Positions 26,979 to 35,942 of a stretch of 40,984 bases of DNA are shown here, piece after piece. Both the position numbers and the translations under genes were made by a program. Origin of the DNA: Thermus caldifontis (GTDB lineage Bacteria; Deinococcota; Deinococci; Deinococcales; Thermaceae); the NCBI RefSeq assembly GCF_003336745.1, contig NZ_QGMX01000021.1, positions 1 through 40,984 of the forward strand, read 5' to 3'. Numbering within the stretch: position 1 is the stretch's first letter; every line of letters begins with the position of its first letter. The notes below the pieces were generated by a model. It was not told the DNA's origin and ran no database searches. It saw nothing but the letters and a program-made list of their open reading frames with translations.

Positions 26979-28205
26979 TTAGACCCAGCTCACCGCCCCG
27001 AAGGTGTCCTCCCTCCTGGGGCTGGTGGAGAAGAGGACCACGGGCACCCCGGTGTACTCCTCAATGAGCTCTAGGTAGCGCCTTAGGGAAGGAGGAAGCT
27101 CCTCCCGGCTTCGCACCCCGGCAAGGTCCCCCCAGCCCTCCAGCTCCAGGTAGCGCACGGCCTCGGGGCTCGCCTCCCCGGGCCGGGCCCCGTCCAGGTA
27201 CTCCACCGCCACCCTTACCTTTTCCAGGCCGGAAAGCACGTCCAGCTTGGTGATGGCTAGGCCGTCAAAGCCATTCACCTCACAGGCGTACTTGAGGGCC
27301 ACCAGGTCCAGCCAGCCCACCCGCCGGGGCCTGCCCGTGGTGGTGCCGTACTCCCCGCCCTTTTCCCTAAGGTGGTGGGCTAGGTCCCCATGAAGCTCTG
27401 TAGGGAAAGGGCCCTCTCCCACCCGGGTGGCGTAGGCCTTGGCCACCCCGTAGACCTTGGTGATGGCCTTGTGGTTAAGCCCCGTGCCCACCAGGATGCC
27501 CCCCACCGTGGGATGGGAGCTGGTCACGTAGGGGTAGGTGCCGTAGTTGAGGTCCAAAAGGGTGGCCTGGGCCCCTTCAAAGAGGAGGCGCTTGCCCCGC
27601 TTGAGGGCTTCCCGCAGGAGGCTCCCCGTGTCGGCCACGAAGGGGGCCAGGATCTCCCGCATCCGGTAGAGGTCGGCTAGGGCCTTTTCCTCCGTGTCCC
27701 AACCGGCCTCCCGGGTGGAGTTGGGCTTTTCCAGGAGGAGGCGGCGCACCCGTTCCCTTAGGACATCCTCCTCTAAGAGGTCCCCGGCTCGGATGCCCAC
27801 CCTTCTTGCCCGGTCGGAGTAGGCGGGGCCTATGCCCCGGCCGGTGGTGCCCACAAAGTTGTGGCGGCTTTCCACGTGCTTGTGGTGGGGAAGGACCAGG
27901 TGGGCCCGTTCGGAAACCCGCACCTGGGGGTTAAACCCCTCCTTCCTTAGGGCCTCGAGCTCCTCCTGGAAGCGGAAGGGGTCTATCACCATGCCATCCC
28001 CCAGGATGTTCACCGCATGGGGGTGGATGACCCCCGAGGGCAGGAGGTTCAGCTTAAACACCCGCCCCTCGGCCACCACGGTGTGGCCGGCGTTGGCCCC
28101 CCCTTGGTAGCGGATCACATAGTCGGCTTCCTGGGCGAGGGCGTCCACCACTTTCCCCTTGCCCTCGTCCCCCCACTGGGCTCCAATGATGGCGACTCCC
28201 GGCAT
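26979..28205 (-). CDS. purA: Adenylosuccinate synthetase
   Basis: GTP-dependent enzyme joining IMP and aspartate in AMP synthesis. GDEGKGK (residues 12-18) is the GTP P-loop-like signature at the start, followed by YQGGANAGHTVV, the IMP-binding GTTGRGIGPAYSDRARR, EGAQATLLDLNYGTYPYVTSSHPTVGG (only part needed to identify it), TTGRPRRVGWLDLVALKYA and the closing STSPRREDT. Its 408 residues are slightly shorter than the E. coli enzyme, as in other thermophiles. The ATG is 10 bases after the transporter stop with AGGGG between, so it is the last gene of the minus-strand group that includes hpt. Confidence 0.97.
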   Translation of the reverse strand: MPGVAIIGAQWGDEGKGKVVDALAQEADYVIRYQGGANAGHTVVAEGRVFKLNLLPSGVIHPHAVNILGDGMVIDPFRFQEELEALRKEGFNPQVRVSERAHLVLPHHKHVESRHNFVGTTGRGIGPAYSDRARRVGIRAGDLLEEDVLRERVRRLLLEKPNSTREAGWDTEEKALADLYRMREILAPFVADTGSLLREALKRGKRLLFEGAQATLLDLNYGTYPYVTSSHPTVGGILVGTGLNHKAITKVYGVAKAYATRVGEGPFPTELHGDLAHHLREKGGEYGTTTGRPRRVGWLDLVALKYACEVNGFDGLAITKLDVLSGLEKVRVAVEYLDGARPGEASPEAVRYLELEGWGDLAGVRSREELPPSLRRYLELIEEYTGVPVVLFSTSPRREDTFGAVSWV

Positions 28206-28215
28206 CCCCTAAAGC

Positions 28216-28884
28216 TTACGCTAAGCGGAAGGGGTTGAAGTCCGTGTCCCGGTCGTAGACGTCAAGCCCCTCCACCCGCTTGAGGAAGCCCACCACCCCG
28301 TAGGTGGCGGGGAGCATGAGGGCCTCCACCCCCACCTTGAAGACATAGTTGGAAAGGAATACGGCAAGGAGCACCTCCGGGGGGAAGACCCCATAGAAGG
28401 CCACCAGGAGGAAGATGCCCGTGTCCAGCCCCTGGCCCACCAGGGTGGAGGTGAGGGCCCTTAGCCAGAAGAAGCGCCCCTCGGTCTTCACCTTCAGCTT
28501 GGCCAACACGTAGGCGTTGGCGAACTCCCCCACGAAGTAGGCCAGGAGGCTTCCCAAGACGATCCTGGGGGTAAGGCCCAGAAGGAGGCCAAAGGCCTCG
28601 GCGAAGCGCTGGCTTTCCCCGTCCTTGGGGGCGGGGAGGGCGGCCACCCCTTGGAAGGTGAGGGTGGCCAAGAGGAGGGCGAAAAATCCCAGCCAGATCA
28701 CCCGGCGGCTACGCCGGTAGCCGTAGACCTCGGTGAGCACATCCCCGAAGATGTAGGCCAAGGGGAAAAGCAGGGTGCCGCCGTCAAAGGTGAAGGGCCC
28801 TAGGATCACCAGCTTGGTGGAGGCCACGTTGGAAACCAAGAGGACGGCGGCGAAGAGAACGGCAATGAGGTCCAGGTACTTCAT
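28216..28884 (-). CDS. YhhQ-family queuosine-precursor transporter
   Basis: A 222-residue membrane protein with about six hydrophobic helices. VLLVSNVASTKLV near the N-terminus, FPLAYIFGDVLTEVYGYRRSRRVIW, and GQGLDTGIFLLVAFYG are conserved signatures of the YhhQ (VUT) family, shown in E. coli to import the 7-deazaguanine precursors preQ0/preQ1 for queuosine. Its ATG overlaps the hpt stop (ATGA), and purA follows 10 bases later. Placement among purine salvage and synthesis genes agrees with a deazapurine or purine substrate; the actual ligand in Thermus is inference. Confidence 0.88.
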   Translation of the reverse strand: MKYLDLIAVLFAAVLLVSNVASTKLVILGPFTFDGGTLLFPLAYIFGDVLTEVYGYRRSRRVIWLGFFALLLATLTFQGVAALPAPKDGESQRFAEAFGLLLGLTPRIVLGSLLAYFVGEFANAYVLAKLKVKTEGRFFWLRALTSTLVGQGLDTGIFLLVAFYGVFPPEVLLAVFLSNYVFKVGVEALMLPATYGVVGFLKRVEGLDVYDRDTDFNPFRLA

Positions 28885-29417
28885 TCCTCCTCCGGACGAA
28901 GGGATGTGATAAAGGGCAGGTTGCGGTCAAACTGGGCCCGGTCCAGGCCGTAGCCATAGACGTAGGCGTCCTCAATCTCAAAGCCCAGGTAGTGGATGGG
29001 CACCTCCACCTGACGGCGGCTGGGCTTGGAGAGGAGGGCCGCCACCCGCACCGAGGCGGGTTTGCGGGCCTCGAGGTAGTCCAGCAAGTAGGAAAGGGTA
29101 AGCCCCGTGTCCACGATGTCCTCCACCACGATCACATCCCGGCCATGGATGGGAAGGCGCAGGTCCTTTAGGAGTTCCACCTCGCCGCTTGTGCGGTAGG
29201 CGTTGCCGTAGGAGCTGATGGAGATGAAGTCCAGGGTGAGGGGAAGGGGGATGGCCCGCACCAGGTCGGCCATGAAGATGAAGGCCCCGTTCAGCACGCA
29301 GATGAGGTGCGGGGTTTTTCCCTGGTAGTCCTGGGCGATCTGGGCTCCCAGCTCCTTTACCCGGTTTTCTATGGCTTCGGCGGGGATCTGCACGGGTCCG
29401 TTTCCCGCGGTGAACAT
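28881..29417 (-). CDS. hpt: Hypoxanthine phosphoribosyltransferase
   Basis: Salvages hypoxanthine and guanine to IMP and GMP with PRPP. The 178-residue protein has LICVLNGAFIFMADLVR (PPi loop), the PRPP motif VIVVEDIVDTGLTL (residues 95-108, with two acidic residues) and a C-terminal DAYVYGYGLDRAQFDRNLPFI purine-binding segment. ATG at 29417 is chosen because TAGAAT ends 7 bases before it; the frame is open further upstream but only into rluB. It lies 5 bases after rluB and overlaps the transporter start by the ATGA pattern. Confidence 0.94.
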   Translation of the reverse strand: MFTAGNGPVQIPAEAIENRVKELGAQIAQDYQGKTPHLICVLNGAFIFMADLVRAIPLPLTLDFISISSYGNAYRTSGEVELLKDLRLPIHGRDVIVVEDIVDTGLTLSYLLDYLEARKPASVRVAALLSKPSRRQVEVPIHYLGFEIEDAYVYGYGLDRAQFDRNLPFITSLRPEEE

Positions 29418-29422
29418 GGCCC

Positions 29423-30133
29423 TCATTCTACCGAAGTTTCCTGGAAAAGGGCCTCTACCTCCTCCGGCGAAAGCCGCCGCCACTTGCCCGGGGGAAGCTG
29501 GCCCAAGCGGATGGGCCCCACCTGGAGCCTTAGGAGGCGCTTTACCGGGTAGCCCACCTTCTTCAGCATCCTGCGCACTTCCCGCTTCCGGCCCTCCGCC
29601 AGGGTGAGGAGGGCCCCCCCCGGGGCGGGGCGGCAGGCGATGGCCCTAGCCAGGCCATCCTCCAGCTCCACCCCCTCTAGAAGCCTCTGGCAGACGGACC
29701 TGGGCAGGGTACCCCTTTCCGTGTAAACCCGGTAGACCTTCTTGACCCCATACCGGGGATGGGTGAGGCGGAGGGTCAGGCTCCCGTCGTTGGTGAAGAG
29801 GAGGAGCCCCTCGGAATCCCGGTCCAGGCGGCCTATGGGGTGGAGACCGGGGATAGGGGGCAGGAGGTCAAAGACCGTCTTTTGGGCGTGGGGGTCATGG
29901 CGGGTGGTGGTGTAGCCCCGGGGCTTGTTTAGGGCCAGGACCACCCTCTCGGCCAAGGGTTCCACCCGCTTGCCGTCCACCTCCACCACGTCCTTTGGGC
30001 TCACCTTCTGTCCCAAGGTGGCCAAGGCCCCATTCACCCGCACCCGGCCCTGGCGGATCAGCTCCTCTGCCTTCCTGCGGCTCGCCACGCCCGCCCGGGC
30101 CAGGAAGGTCTGGAGGCGCAAGGGTTTTTCCAT
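29423..30133 (-). CDS. rluB: Pseudouridine synthase, RluB/RsuA family
   Basis: Isomerises a uridine in rRNA to pseudouridine. An S4 RNA-binding domain (residues 1-60: LRLQTFLARAGVASRRKAEELIRQGRVRVNG) precedes the catalytic domain with GRLDRDSEGLLL; Asp104 is the nucleophile. LNKPRGYTTT and EGRKREVRRMLKKVGYPVKRLLR are further family motifs. The 236-residue length fits RluB or RluE/RsuA; RluB (23S helix 80) is the likeliest because of close similarity of the C-terminal motif to RluB/RsuA proteins of Gram-positives, but the exact target is not certain. It begins 2 bases after the enoyl-CoA hydratase stop. Confidence 0.88.
   Translation of the reverse strand: MEKPLRLQTFLARAGVASRRKAEELIRQGRVRVNGALATLGQKVSPKDVVEVDGKRVEPLAERVVLALNKPRGYTTTRHDPHAQKTVFDLLPPIPGLHPIGRLDRDSEGLLLFTNDGSLTLRLTHPRYGVKKVYRVYTERGTLPRSVCQRLLEGVELEDGLARAIACRPAPGGALLTLAEGRKREVRRMLKKVGYPVKRLLRLQVGPIRLGQLPPGKWRRLSPEEVEALFQETSVE
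29425..29430 (-). promoter_or_regulatory. -10 hexamer overlapping the rluB stop codon
   Basis: The last codons of rluB, GTA GAA TGA on the minus strand, contain TAGAAT, which ends 7 bases before the hpt ATG: a leaderless internal promoter built into the preceding stop region. Confidence 0.5.
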
Positions 30134-30135
30134 GC

Positions 30136-30921
30136 CTAAAACCGGGGTTTTCGCTTTTCCCTAAGCGCCCTTAAGCCCTCTTCCAGCTCCTCCCCTTGGA
30201 ACCCCAAAAACTCCAGGGCCAAGGAGACCTCAAAATGGGGCAAGAAGGTGCGGAACCAGTGGTTTAGGGCGTGCTTGGTGAAGCCCAGGGCCTCCTTGGG
30301 GCCTTCGGCCAGGCGGGTGGCCACCTCGAGGGCCTTCGCGTACACCCTCTCATCCTCCACCGCCAGGGCCACCAGGCCCAACCTTTCCGCCTCCTCCCCG
30401 GTGAGGGGTTCGCCCAGGAGGAGGTGGTACTTGGCCTTGGCCATGCCCAAAAGAAGGGGCCAAAGGAGGACCGCATGGTCCCCGGCGGCCACCCCAAGCC
30501 GCAGGTGGCCGTCCAGAAGCCTGGCCCCCTTGCCCGCCACCACCACGTCGCTGGCTAGGGCCAAGGCCAGCCCCGCCCCCACCGCCACCCCTTCCACTGC
30601 GGCCACCACGGGCCTGGGGAAGTCCAGGGGTCCTAGGACCAGTTCCCGGGCCTCCCAAAAGACCCGCAAGAGGGCCCGGTGGGAGGCCCGCATCTCCTCA
30701 ATCAGGGCGAAGGAGCCCCCGGCGGAAAAGACCCCACCCTCCCCCCTTAGGAGTACGGCCCTAACCTCTTCCAGCTCCCGGAGGTCCCGCCAGATCCGGG
30801 CCAGGTCCCGGTGGGCCCCTGGGCCCAAGGCGTTCAGCTTCTCACCCTTCAGGGTGATCTCCAGCACCCCGGGCCGGGGCCAGGTGAAGGCGAGGCTGGG
30901 GTAACGGCCTTCCAGGTCCAT
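30136..30921 (-). CDS. Enoyl-CoA hydratase/isomerase family protein
   Basis: A 261-residue crotonase-fold protein. The oxyanion-hole segments are GEGGVFSAGGSFALIEEM (near 60-77) and AAVEGVAVGAGLALALASDVVVAG (near 110-132). The catalytic Glu pair of true hydratases is not clear: the second acidic position (usually in xGxxPxxGG) reads RLGVAAGDHAVLLWP, where Asp replaces the usual residues. It could therefore be an isomerase or another crotonase-type enzyme. The ATG at 30921 has GGAGG immediately upstream and AAGAAT 6 bases upstream, so either a leaderless or a short-leader message is possible. It is divergent from truB and co-oriented with rluB, 2 bases away. Confidence 0.82.
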   Translation of the reverse strand: MDLEGRYPSLAFTWPRPGVLEITLKGEKLNALGPGAHRDLARIWRDLRELEEVRAVLLRGEGGVFSAGGSFALIEEMRASHRALLRVFWEARELVLGPLDFPRPVVAAVEGVAVGAGLALALASDVVVAGKGARLLDGHLRLGVAAGDHAVLLWPLLLGMAKAKYHLLLGEPLTGEEAERLGLVALAVEDERVYAKALEVATRLAEGPKEALGFTKHALNHWFRTFLPHFEVSLALEFLGFQGEELEEGLRALREKRKPRF

Positions 30922-30951
30922 GCCTCCATTCTTCCCCCCACCGGGTGGTGA

Positions 30952-30957
30952 TACAAT
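30952..30957 (+). promoter_or_regulatory. -10 hexamer of the truB operon
   Basis: TACAAT lies 9 bases before the truB ATG in the 45-bp gap to the divergent hydratase gene, whose own candidate -10 (AAGAAT, 30928-30933 on the minus strand) is 18 bases away. Confidence 0.5.
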
Positions 30958-30966
30958 CCCCTAGGC

Positions 30967-31905
30967 ATGGCCCTCTATGCGGTGGACAAGCCCCTCCACC
31001 TCACCTCCCATGATGCGGTGGAGGAGGCGAGGCGCCTTCTCTCTACCCGCCGGGTGGGGCATACCGGCACCCTGGATCCCTTGGCCACGGGCCTTCTCCT
31101 TCTGGTTTCCGAGGAGAGCACCAAGCTGGTTCCCTTCCTCTCGGGGGAGGAGAAGGAGTACATCGCCTGGGTTTCCTTCGGGGCCACCACCCCCACCTTG
31201 GATGCGGAAGGTCCCATAAGCGAGGAGGCCCCGGTGCGCTTTGACCGCAAGGACCTGGAGAGCGTGCTCCCTTCGTTTTTGAAGCTGAAAGAGCAGGTGC
31301 CTCCCCTCTACTCCGCCATCAAGGTGGGGGGCAAAAGGGCCTACGAGGCCGCTCGGGAAGGGAAGCCCTTGGAGCTTGGCCCAAGGCCGGTAAAGTACCT
31401 GGAGGTGGAACTCCTGGCCTTGGACCTCGAGCCCATCCCCCATCCCATTGCCCCCTCGGCCAAGGGCTGGCGGCTTGCGGAAAAGGGTGGGCGCAAGGTG
31501 GAGCTTCCGAGGCCCTTGGGGCCCTACCCTACCGCGGTGATCCGCTTGGTGGTGGGCCCCGGCACCTACGTGCGGGCCTTTGCCCGGGACCTGGGGGAGA
31601 CACTCAGGACCAAGGCCTTTCTCTCCGGGCTTGTGCGCACGCGCATCGGCAAGGTGGGGTTGGAGCGGGCGGTGAAGCTTTCCGAACTCTCCCCGGAAAA
31701 GGCCATCCCCGAGACCGATATCTTGCCCTTTCCCGTGGTGGAGCTTTCCCACACCGAGGCCCGGCGCGTTCTGGAAGGGGTTCCCTTGCCCATCCCCGCC
31801 CTGGGCTATGTGGCCTTGGTGGATTCCCGAAGAAGGCTTCTGGCCATCGCTGAGGGCGACGGCTTCAAGCTCAAGATAAGGCGTGTCTTTGTAAAGGAGG
31901 CGTAG
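30967..31905 (+). CDS. truB: tRNA pseudouridine-55 synthase TruB
   Basis: Forms pseudouridine 55 in the T loop of tRNAs. [17 protein letters not shown] opens the catalytic domain; [17 protein letters not shown] contains the nucleophile Asp37; [19 protein letters not shown] and [21 protein letters not shown] are further TruB motifs; the C-terminal part has PUA-like character. Its 312 residues are normal. It leads an operon with ald, a Gls24 protein and a FakA-type kinase, each separated by 1-2 bases or overlapping. Confidence 0.95.
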   Translation: MALYAVDKPLHLTSHDAVEEARRLLSTRRVGHTGTLDPLATGLLLLVSEESTKLVPFLSGEEKEYIAWVSFGATTPTLDAEGPISEEAPVRFDRKDLESVLPSFLKLKEQVPPLYSAIKVGGKRAYEAAREGKPLELGPRPVKYLEVELLALDLEPIPHPIAPSAKGWRLAEKGGRKVELPRPLGPYPTAVIRLVVGPGTYVRAFARDLGETLRTKAFLSGLVRTRIGKVGLERAVKLSELSPEKAIPETDILPFPVVELSHTEARRVLEGVPLPIPALGYVALVDSRRRLLAIAEGDGFKLKIRRVFVKEA

Positions 31906-31906
31906 T

Positions 31907-33016
31907 ATGGTGATCGGCGTACCCAAGGAGATCAAGACCCTGGAAAACCGCGTGGCCATGACCCCGGGTGGGGTGGAGAGCCTGGTCAAAAGGGGGCATA
32001 CCGTTTTGGTGGAGCGGGGGGCGGGCGTGGGTTCCGGCCTATCCGATGCCGAATACCAGCGGGCAGGGGCCAGGCTGGTGAGCCGGGAGGAGGCCTGGGG
32101 GGCGGAGATGGTGGTAAAGGTAAAGGAACCCCTTCCCGAGGAGTACCCCTTCCTGCGACCCGGGCTTATCCTCTTCACCTACTTGCACCTGGCCGCGGAT
32201 CGTACCCTCACGGAGGCCATGCTGCAAAGCGGGGTCACGGGTATTGCCTATGAAACCGTGCAACTTCCCGATGGTTCCTTGCCCCTCCTGGTACCCATGA
32301 GCGAGGTGGCGGGGCGCATGGCCCCCCAGGTGGGGGCCCAGTTCCTGGAGAAGCCCCATGGGGGGCGGGGGGTGCTTCTGGGTGGGGTTCCCGGGGTGGC
32401 CCCGGCCAGCGTGGTGATCCTGGGGGGTGGCACCGTGGGCACCAACGCCGCCAAAATCGCCTTGGGTATGGGGGCCCAGGTGACCATCCTGGACGTGAAC
32501 CACAGGCGCCTTCAGTACCTGGACGATATCTTTGGGGGCCGGGTGGTCACCCTCACCGCCACGGAGGCCAACATCAAGAAGAGCATCCAGCACGCCGACC
32601 TTCTCATCGGGGCGGTGTTGGTGCCGGGGGCCAAGGCTCCGAAACTGGTTACCCGGGACATGCTCCCCCTTATGAAGGAGGGCTCGGTGATCGTAGACGT
32701 GGCCGTGGACCAGGGGGGGTGTGTGGAAACCATCCGCCCCACCACCCATGCCGAGCCCACCTACGTGGTGGAGGGGGTGGTGCACTATGGGGTGGCCAAC
32801 ATGCCAGGGGCGGTGCCCAGAACCAGCACCTTCGCCCTCACCAACCAGACCCTGCCCTATGTGCTGAGGCTTGCGGAGAAAGGCCTGGAGGCCCTCCTGG
32901 AGGATAGCGCCCTCCTCAAAGGATTGAACACCCATAAGGGGCTTCTCACCCACCCCGGGGTGGCGGAGGCCTTCGGCCTGCCCTATACTCCCCCCGAGGA
33001 GGCCCTGAGGAGGTAG
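31907..33016 (+). CDS. ald: Alanine dehydrogenase
   Basis: NAD-dependent interconversion of alanine with pyruvate and ammonia. At 369 residues it has [20 protein letters not shown] at the N-terminus, [16 protein letters not shown] with the substrate Lys, the His-containing [16 protein letters not shown], a Rossmann motif [20 protein letters not shown] around residue 172, and [13 protein letters not shown]. The ATG is one base after the truB stop, with AAAGGAGG upstream, an efficient ribosome binding site. It is followed one base later by the Gls24-family gene. Confidence 0.96.
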   Translation: MVIGVPKEIKTLENRVAMTPGGVESLVKRGHTVLVERGAGVGSGLSDAEYQRAGARLVSREEAWGAEMVVKVKEPLPEEYPFLRPGLILFTYLHLAADRTLTEAMLQSGVTGIAYETVQLPDGSLPLLVPMSEVAGRMAPQVGAQFLEKPHGGRGVLLGGVPGVAPASVVILGGGTVGTNAAKIALGMGAQVTILDVNHRRLQYLDDIFGGRVVTLTATEANIKKSIQHADLLIGAVLVPGAKAPKLVTRDMLPLMKEGSVIVDVAVDQGGCVETIRPTTHAEPTYVVEGVVHYGVANMPGAVPRTSTFALTNQTLPYVLRLAEKGLEALLEDSALLKGLNTHKGLLTHPGVAEAFGLPYTPPEEALRR

Positions 33017-33017
33017 G

Positions 33018-33359
33018 ATGCCAGGACGGGTGACGGTAACCGAGGGGGCCTTGGCCTCCTTGTTGGCCCTGGCGGCCCACGAGGTGCCGGGGGTGGTGGG
33101 GATGGCCCCGGCGGGGCTTAAGGAGCAGGTGGTGCGCATCCTAGGCCGGCAGGAGGCCAGCGAGGGCGTGGTGGTGCGCCAAGACCCAGCCCACCCCGGG
33201 AAGTACACGGCCGATTTCTACGTGGTGGTGGCGGTGGGGACCCGCATCCCCACGGTGGTGGAGTCCCTGGCGGAGCGGGTGGCTTTTGCCGCCAAGAGGC
33301 TTGCGGGGGTGGAGCTTTCCCAGGTGCGGGTGCACGTGGTGGGGGTGGGGCGTGGCTAG
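33018..33359 (+). CDS. Asp23/Gls24-family protein
   Basis: A 113-residue protein of the Asp23/Gls24 (DUF322) family, recognisable from GRVTVTEGALASLLALAAHEVPGVVGM (only the first part is diagnostic), YTADFYVVVAVGTRIPTVVESLAERVAFAAKRLAGVELSQVRVHVVGV. In Gram-positives members are associated with the cell envelope and alkaline stress, and one often sits directly before a DhaL/FakA-type gene, as here. Its stop overlaps the next gene's GTG by 8 bases. Precise role unknown. Confidence 0.88.
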   Translation: MPGRVTVTEGALASLLALAAHEVPGVVGMAPAGLKEQVVRILGRQEASEGVVVRQDPAHPGKYTADFYVVVAVGTRIPTVVESLAERVAFAAKRLAGVELSQVRVHVVGVGRG

Positions 33360-34917
33360 CCTGAGGCCTGAGGAGCTGGCCGAGGCCTTCCGCTACGCCA
33401 CGGACTGGTTTTCCGTGTTCGTGGAGGAGCTCAACGCCCTCAACGTCTACCCGGTTCCCGATGGGGATACAGGGACCAACATGCACCTTACCCTCCAGTC
33501 GGCCCGGCGGGAGCTGGACCTGGCGGACACCTCCAAGATGCCCGAGGTGGCCCGGGCCATTGCCTACGGGAGCCTTCTTGGGGCCCGGGGAAACAGCGGG
33601 GTGATCCTTTCCCAGATCCTGAAGGGGTTCAGCGAGGCCATCCGCCAAAAGGAGGTGCTGGATGCCCCCGCCCTGGCCGAGGCCCTGCGCCTGGGGGCGG
33701 AAACCGGCTACAAGGCGGTGATGAAGCCGGTGGAGGGGACCATCCTCACCGTGGCCCGGGCTGCGGGGGAGGGGGCCATAGGGGAGGCCCTCGAGGAAGT
33801 CCTGGAAAATGCCCTTAAGGCCGCCCGGGAGGCCTTGGAAAAGACCCCAGAGCTCCTTCCCGTTTTGAAGCAGGCGGGGGTGGTGGACGCTGGGGGTGCG
33901 GGGTACGTGCGCTTTCTGGAGGGTGTCCAGGGGTATATCCGGAGACTTCCCCTGCCCGAGCCCCCTAAGGTGGAGCGCTACGCCCAAACCGCCTTCGCCA
34001 CCGAGGAGTTCGGCTACTGCACCGAGTTCCTCATGGAGGGGGTGGAGGTGCCCATTGAGAGGATCCGGGAGGCGGTGGCCCCTTTTGGGGACTCCCTTTT
34101 GGTGGTGGGGGCCGAGGGGTACGTGAAGGGGCACATCCACACCGACGACCCCGATGGCCTCCTGGCCACCGTGGCCCGCTTTGGCCGCATGGTGCGCACC
34201 AAGGTGGAGGACATGACGGAGCAGCACACGGAGATCCTGGCCATGGCGGGGGCGGGGGAGGAGGCTCCCCCTCCCACGGGCCTAGTGGCCGTGGCCCTGG
34301 GGCATGGGCCCACCCGGGCCTTCCGTAGCCTAGGGGCCCGGGTGGTGGCGGGGGGGCAGACGCAAAACCCCAGCGTGGAGGACCTGCTGGCCGCCATCAG
34401 GAGCGTGGCGAGCCCCAAGGTGATCCTTCTTCCCAACAACCCCAACGTCTTCCTGGCGGCGGAAAAGGCGGCGGAGCTGGCCAAGGGATTGGGCAAGGAG
34501 GTGCACGTGCTCAAGACCCGCACCCTGGGCCAGGGCCTAGCGGCGGCGGTGCGCTACCTTCCCGAGCTGGAGGCGGAGGAGCTCCTTCCCGAGATGGAGG
34601 AGGCCATGAGGGGGGCGGTGACCCTCGAGGTCACCTGGGCCAGCCGGGATGCCGAGGTGGACGGGGTTAAGGTCTTGAAGGACAAACCCATCGGCCTCTT
34701 GGATGGGAGGCTGGTCCTGATGGGGGAAACCCCAGAGGAGGTGTTGGAGGGCCTCCTCCGCCTGGCCGGGGAGGGCAAGGAGGTCCTTACCCTTTTCCTA
34801 GGCCCCAACACCGAGAGGGAAAGGGCGGAGGAACTGGCGGGCAAGTTCCCGGGCCTGGTGGTGGAGATCCTCCCGGGAGGCCCCGACCTTTACGCCTACC
34901 TGGGGGTTTTGGAGTAG
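33352..34917 (+). CDS. FakA/DhaL-type kinase (fatty-acid kinase catalytic subunit-like)
   Basis: A 521-residue protein. Residues 1-200 are a DhaL-type kinase domain with NVYPVPDGDTGTNM (residues 31-44; the Asp residues bind Mg-ATP) and ARGNSGVILSQILKGF; the rest is the DAK1/DegV-like C-terminal part (TEFLMEGVEVPIERIREAV, GHIHTDDPDGLLA, LPNNPNVFLAAEKAAEL). In FakA such proteins phosphorylate fatty acids bound by a FakB partner. No FakB/DegV gene is in the window. GTG at 33352 is chosen by its overlap with the Gls24 stop and the normal N-terminus; the frame is open upstream only inside that gene. Confidence 0.88.
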   Translation: MASLRPEELAEAFRYATDWFSVFVEELNALNVYPVPDGDTGTNMHLTLQSARRELDLADTSKMPEVARAIAYGSLLGARGNSGVILSQILKGFSEAIRQKEVLDAPALAEALRLGAETGYKAVMKPVEGTILTVARAAGEGAIGEALEEVLENALKAAREALEKTPELLPVLKQAGVVDAGGAGYVRFLEGVQGYIRRLPLPEPPKVERYAQTAFATEEFGYCTEFLMEGVEVPIERIREAVAPFGDSLLVVGAEGYVKGHIHTDDPDGLLATVARFGRMVRTKVEDMTEQHTEILAMAGAGEEAPPPTGLVAVALGHGPTRAFRSLGARVVAGGQTQNPSVEDLLAAIRSVASPKVILLPNNPNVFLAAEKAAELAKGLGKEVHVLKTRTLGQGLAAAVRYLPELEAEELLPEMEEAMRGAVTLEVTWASRDAEVDGVKVLKDKPIGLLDGRLVLMGETPEEVLEGLLRLAGEGKEVLTLFLGPNTERERAEELAGKFPGLVVEILPGGPDLYAYLGVLE

Positions 34918-34955
34918 CTAAAGGAAGCCTAAGCCCTTTCCCCCCTTTCCCGGGC

Positions 34956-34961
34956 TATGCT
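34956..34961 (+). promoter_or_regulatory. -10 hexamer of the lipoprotein gene
   Basis: TATGCT is followed by GAAGGGAAAGGGGGG and the ATG at 34981, so this message has a short leader with a ribosome binding site. No clear -35. Confidence 0.4.
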
Positions 34962-34980
34962 GAAGGGAAAGGGGGGTTTT

Positions 34981-35805
34981 ATGTGGCGGATGAGCAAAGG
35001 GGTGTTCCTAGGCTTGGCGGTTCTTGCCCTTGGCGCCTGCAACCTCCAGGGCACCCCGCCGGTGAGCGGGGAGCTATCTGTGGGGGGGTACGTCATTGCC
35101 CCACTTCCCCCTGCCCAGGAAATCGGTGGGGAGCTCCGCCCGGGGGTGAGGGTCTACCGCATCCTCCTTTCTCAGGATGGAGCGGTGCAGGTGAGTGCGG
35201 TTTCCAGCGATTTGCAACTAAGGGCCAGGCTCCGCCTGGTGCTTTTGGACGACAAAGGGGTGGTGCAGGCGGTGAGCGTGGCCCGCAACTGGTTCGCCGC
35301 CCGTTTGGAGCTTACGCCCCTTTCCCTGCGGCCCCAGATTACCACCGACCCCGGGTACCGCCTGAACTTTAAGGGGCAGAAAGACCAGGTCTTTTACCTC
35401 CAGGTGGAGAACTACGCCTTAAGCCAGGACCAGGTAACCCTGTACGCCGATCCCTTCACCCCCAATTCGGCGGGAACTCCCAACCCTAATGAAATCGGGG
35501 AGCCCTTTACCTCAGGGACCAAGCAAGGGGCCATAGAGTTTGTGGACGAGTTTGACCGATACAACGTTTCTTCTGCCACAGGGTACCTCAGGTTCACCTA
35601 TTCCGGCCCCCTAGACCTGGTGGCCCTCCTTTACCTCTCCCCTCAAGACCCTAGCCCCTTGGTCCTGGACCCGGTGAGGAACTGCGCCCCCGTTTCCCCG
35701 GCCACCCTTTTGGTGGTGCGGGATCGGGACCTTTCCCGGGCGGGGTTTGACGAGGAGAATAGCGGCCGGTATCGCCTGGAGATCTCCTCCACCCCCTGCC
35801 CCTAG
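34981..35805 (+). CDS. Lipoprotein of unknown function
   Basis: A 274-residue secreted protein. Basic start MWRMSK, a hydrophobic segment and the lipobox LGAC place lipidation at Cys20. The rest has many beta-prone segments with LSVGGYVIAPLPP, RLRLVLLDDKGVVQAVSVARNW, QVFYLQVENYAL and FDRYNVSSATGYLRFTYSG, compatible with one or two beta-sandwich domains such as pre-peptidase-type repeats; I recognise no family firmly. AAAGGGGGG stands about 4 bases before ATG 34981; ATG 34990 (MSKGVF) is an alternative start. An isolated gene with its own promoter, between the kinase gene and a 3D-domain gene. Confidence 0.75.
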   Translation: MWRMSKGVFLGLAVLALGACNLQGTPPVSGELSVGGYVIAPLPPAQEIGGELRPGVRVYRILLSQDGAVQVSAVSSDLQLRARLRLVLLDDKGVVQAVSVARNWFAARLELTPLSLRPQITTDPGYRLNFKGQKDQVFYLQVENYALSQDQVTLYADPFTPNSAGTPNPNEIGEPFTSGTKQGAIEFVDEFDRYNVSSATGYLRFTYSGPLDLVALLYLSPQDPSPLVLDPVRNCAPVSPATLLVVRDRDLSRAGFDEENSGRYRLEISSTPCP

Positions 35806-35942
35806 GGTTTGGGTGGGAGCAGATTGAGGGCTAGCTAAAGGGCCTTAAGGCTTTTCTAATCTTGTATTTTCCGATAACGTCCCTTGGCGGGGCAGCCGCT
35901 TAGTGATCGGAATGGTTCCATGACCCTTGGGGGCTGGCTTGG
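35806..35942. other. Gene-free leader region before the 3D-domain gene
   Basis: This 137-base stretch is more A+T-rich than its surroundings. It includes the weak hairpin AAGGGCC-TTAA-GGCTTTT (about 35837-35853, a possible terminator for the lipoprotein gene) and CCGAT (35870-35874) facing ATCGG about 30 bases later. I see no coding sequence or known riboswitch core. If the next protein starts at 36006, the leader would be some 60 bases longer. Confidence 0.4.

Noticed and set aside
30961..32178. 405-codon frame opposite truB and the start of ald
   Set aside because: Covers two recognisable genes on the other strand; no signature of its own.
35806..35942. c-di-AMP or c-di-GMP riboswitch before the 3D-domain gene
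   Set aside because: Neither the conserved core blocks of the ydaO motif nor those of GEMM are visible; only generic inverted repeats are.
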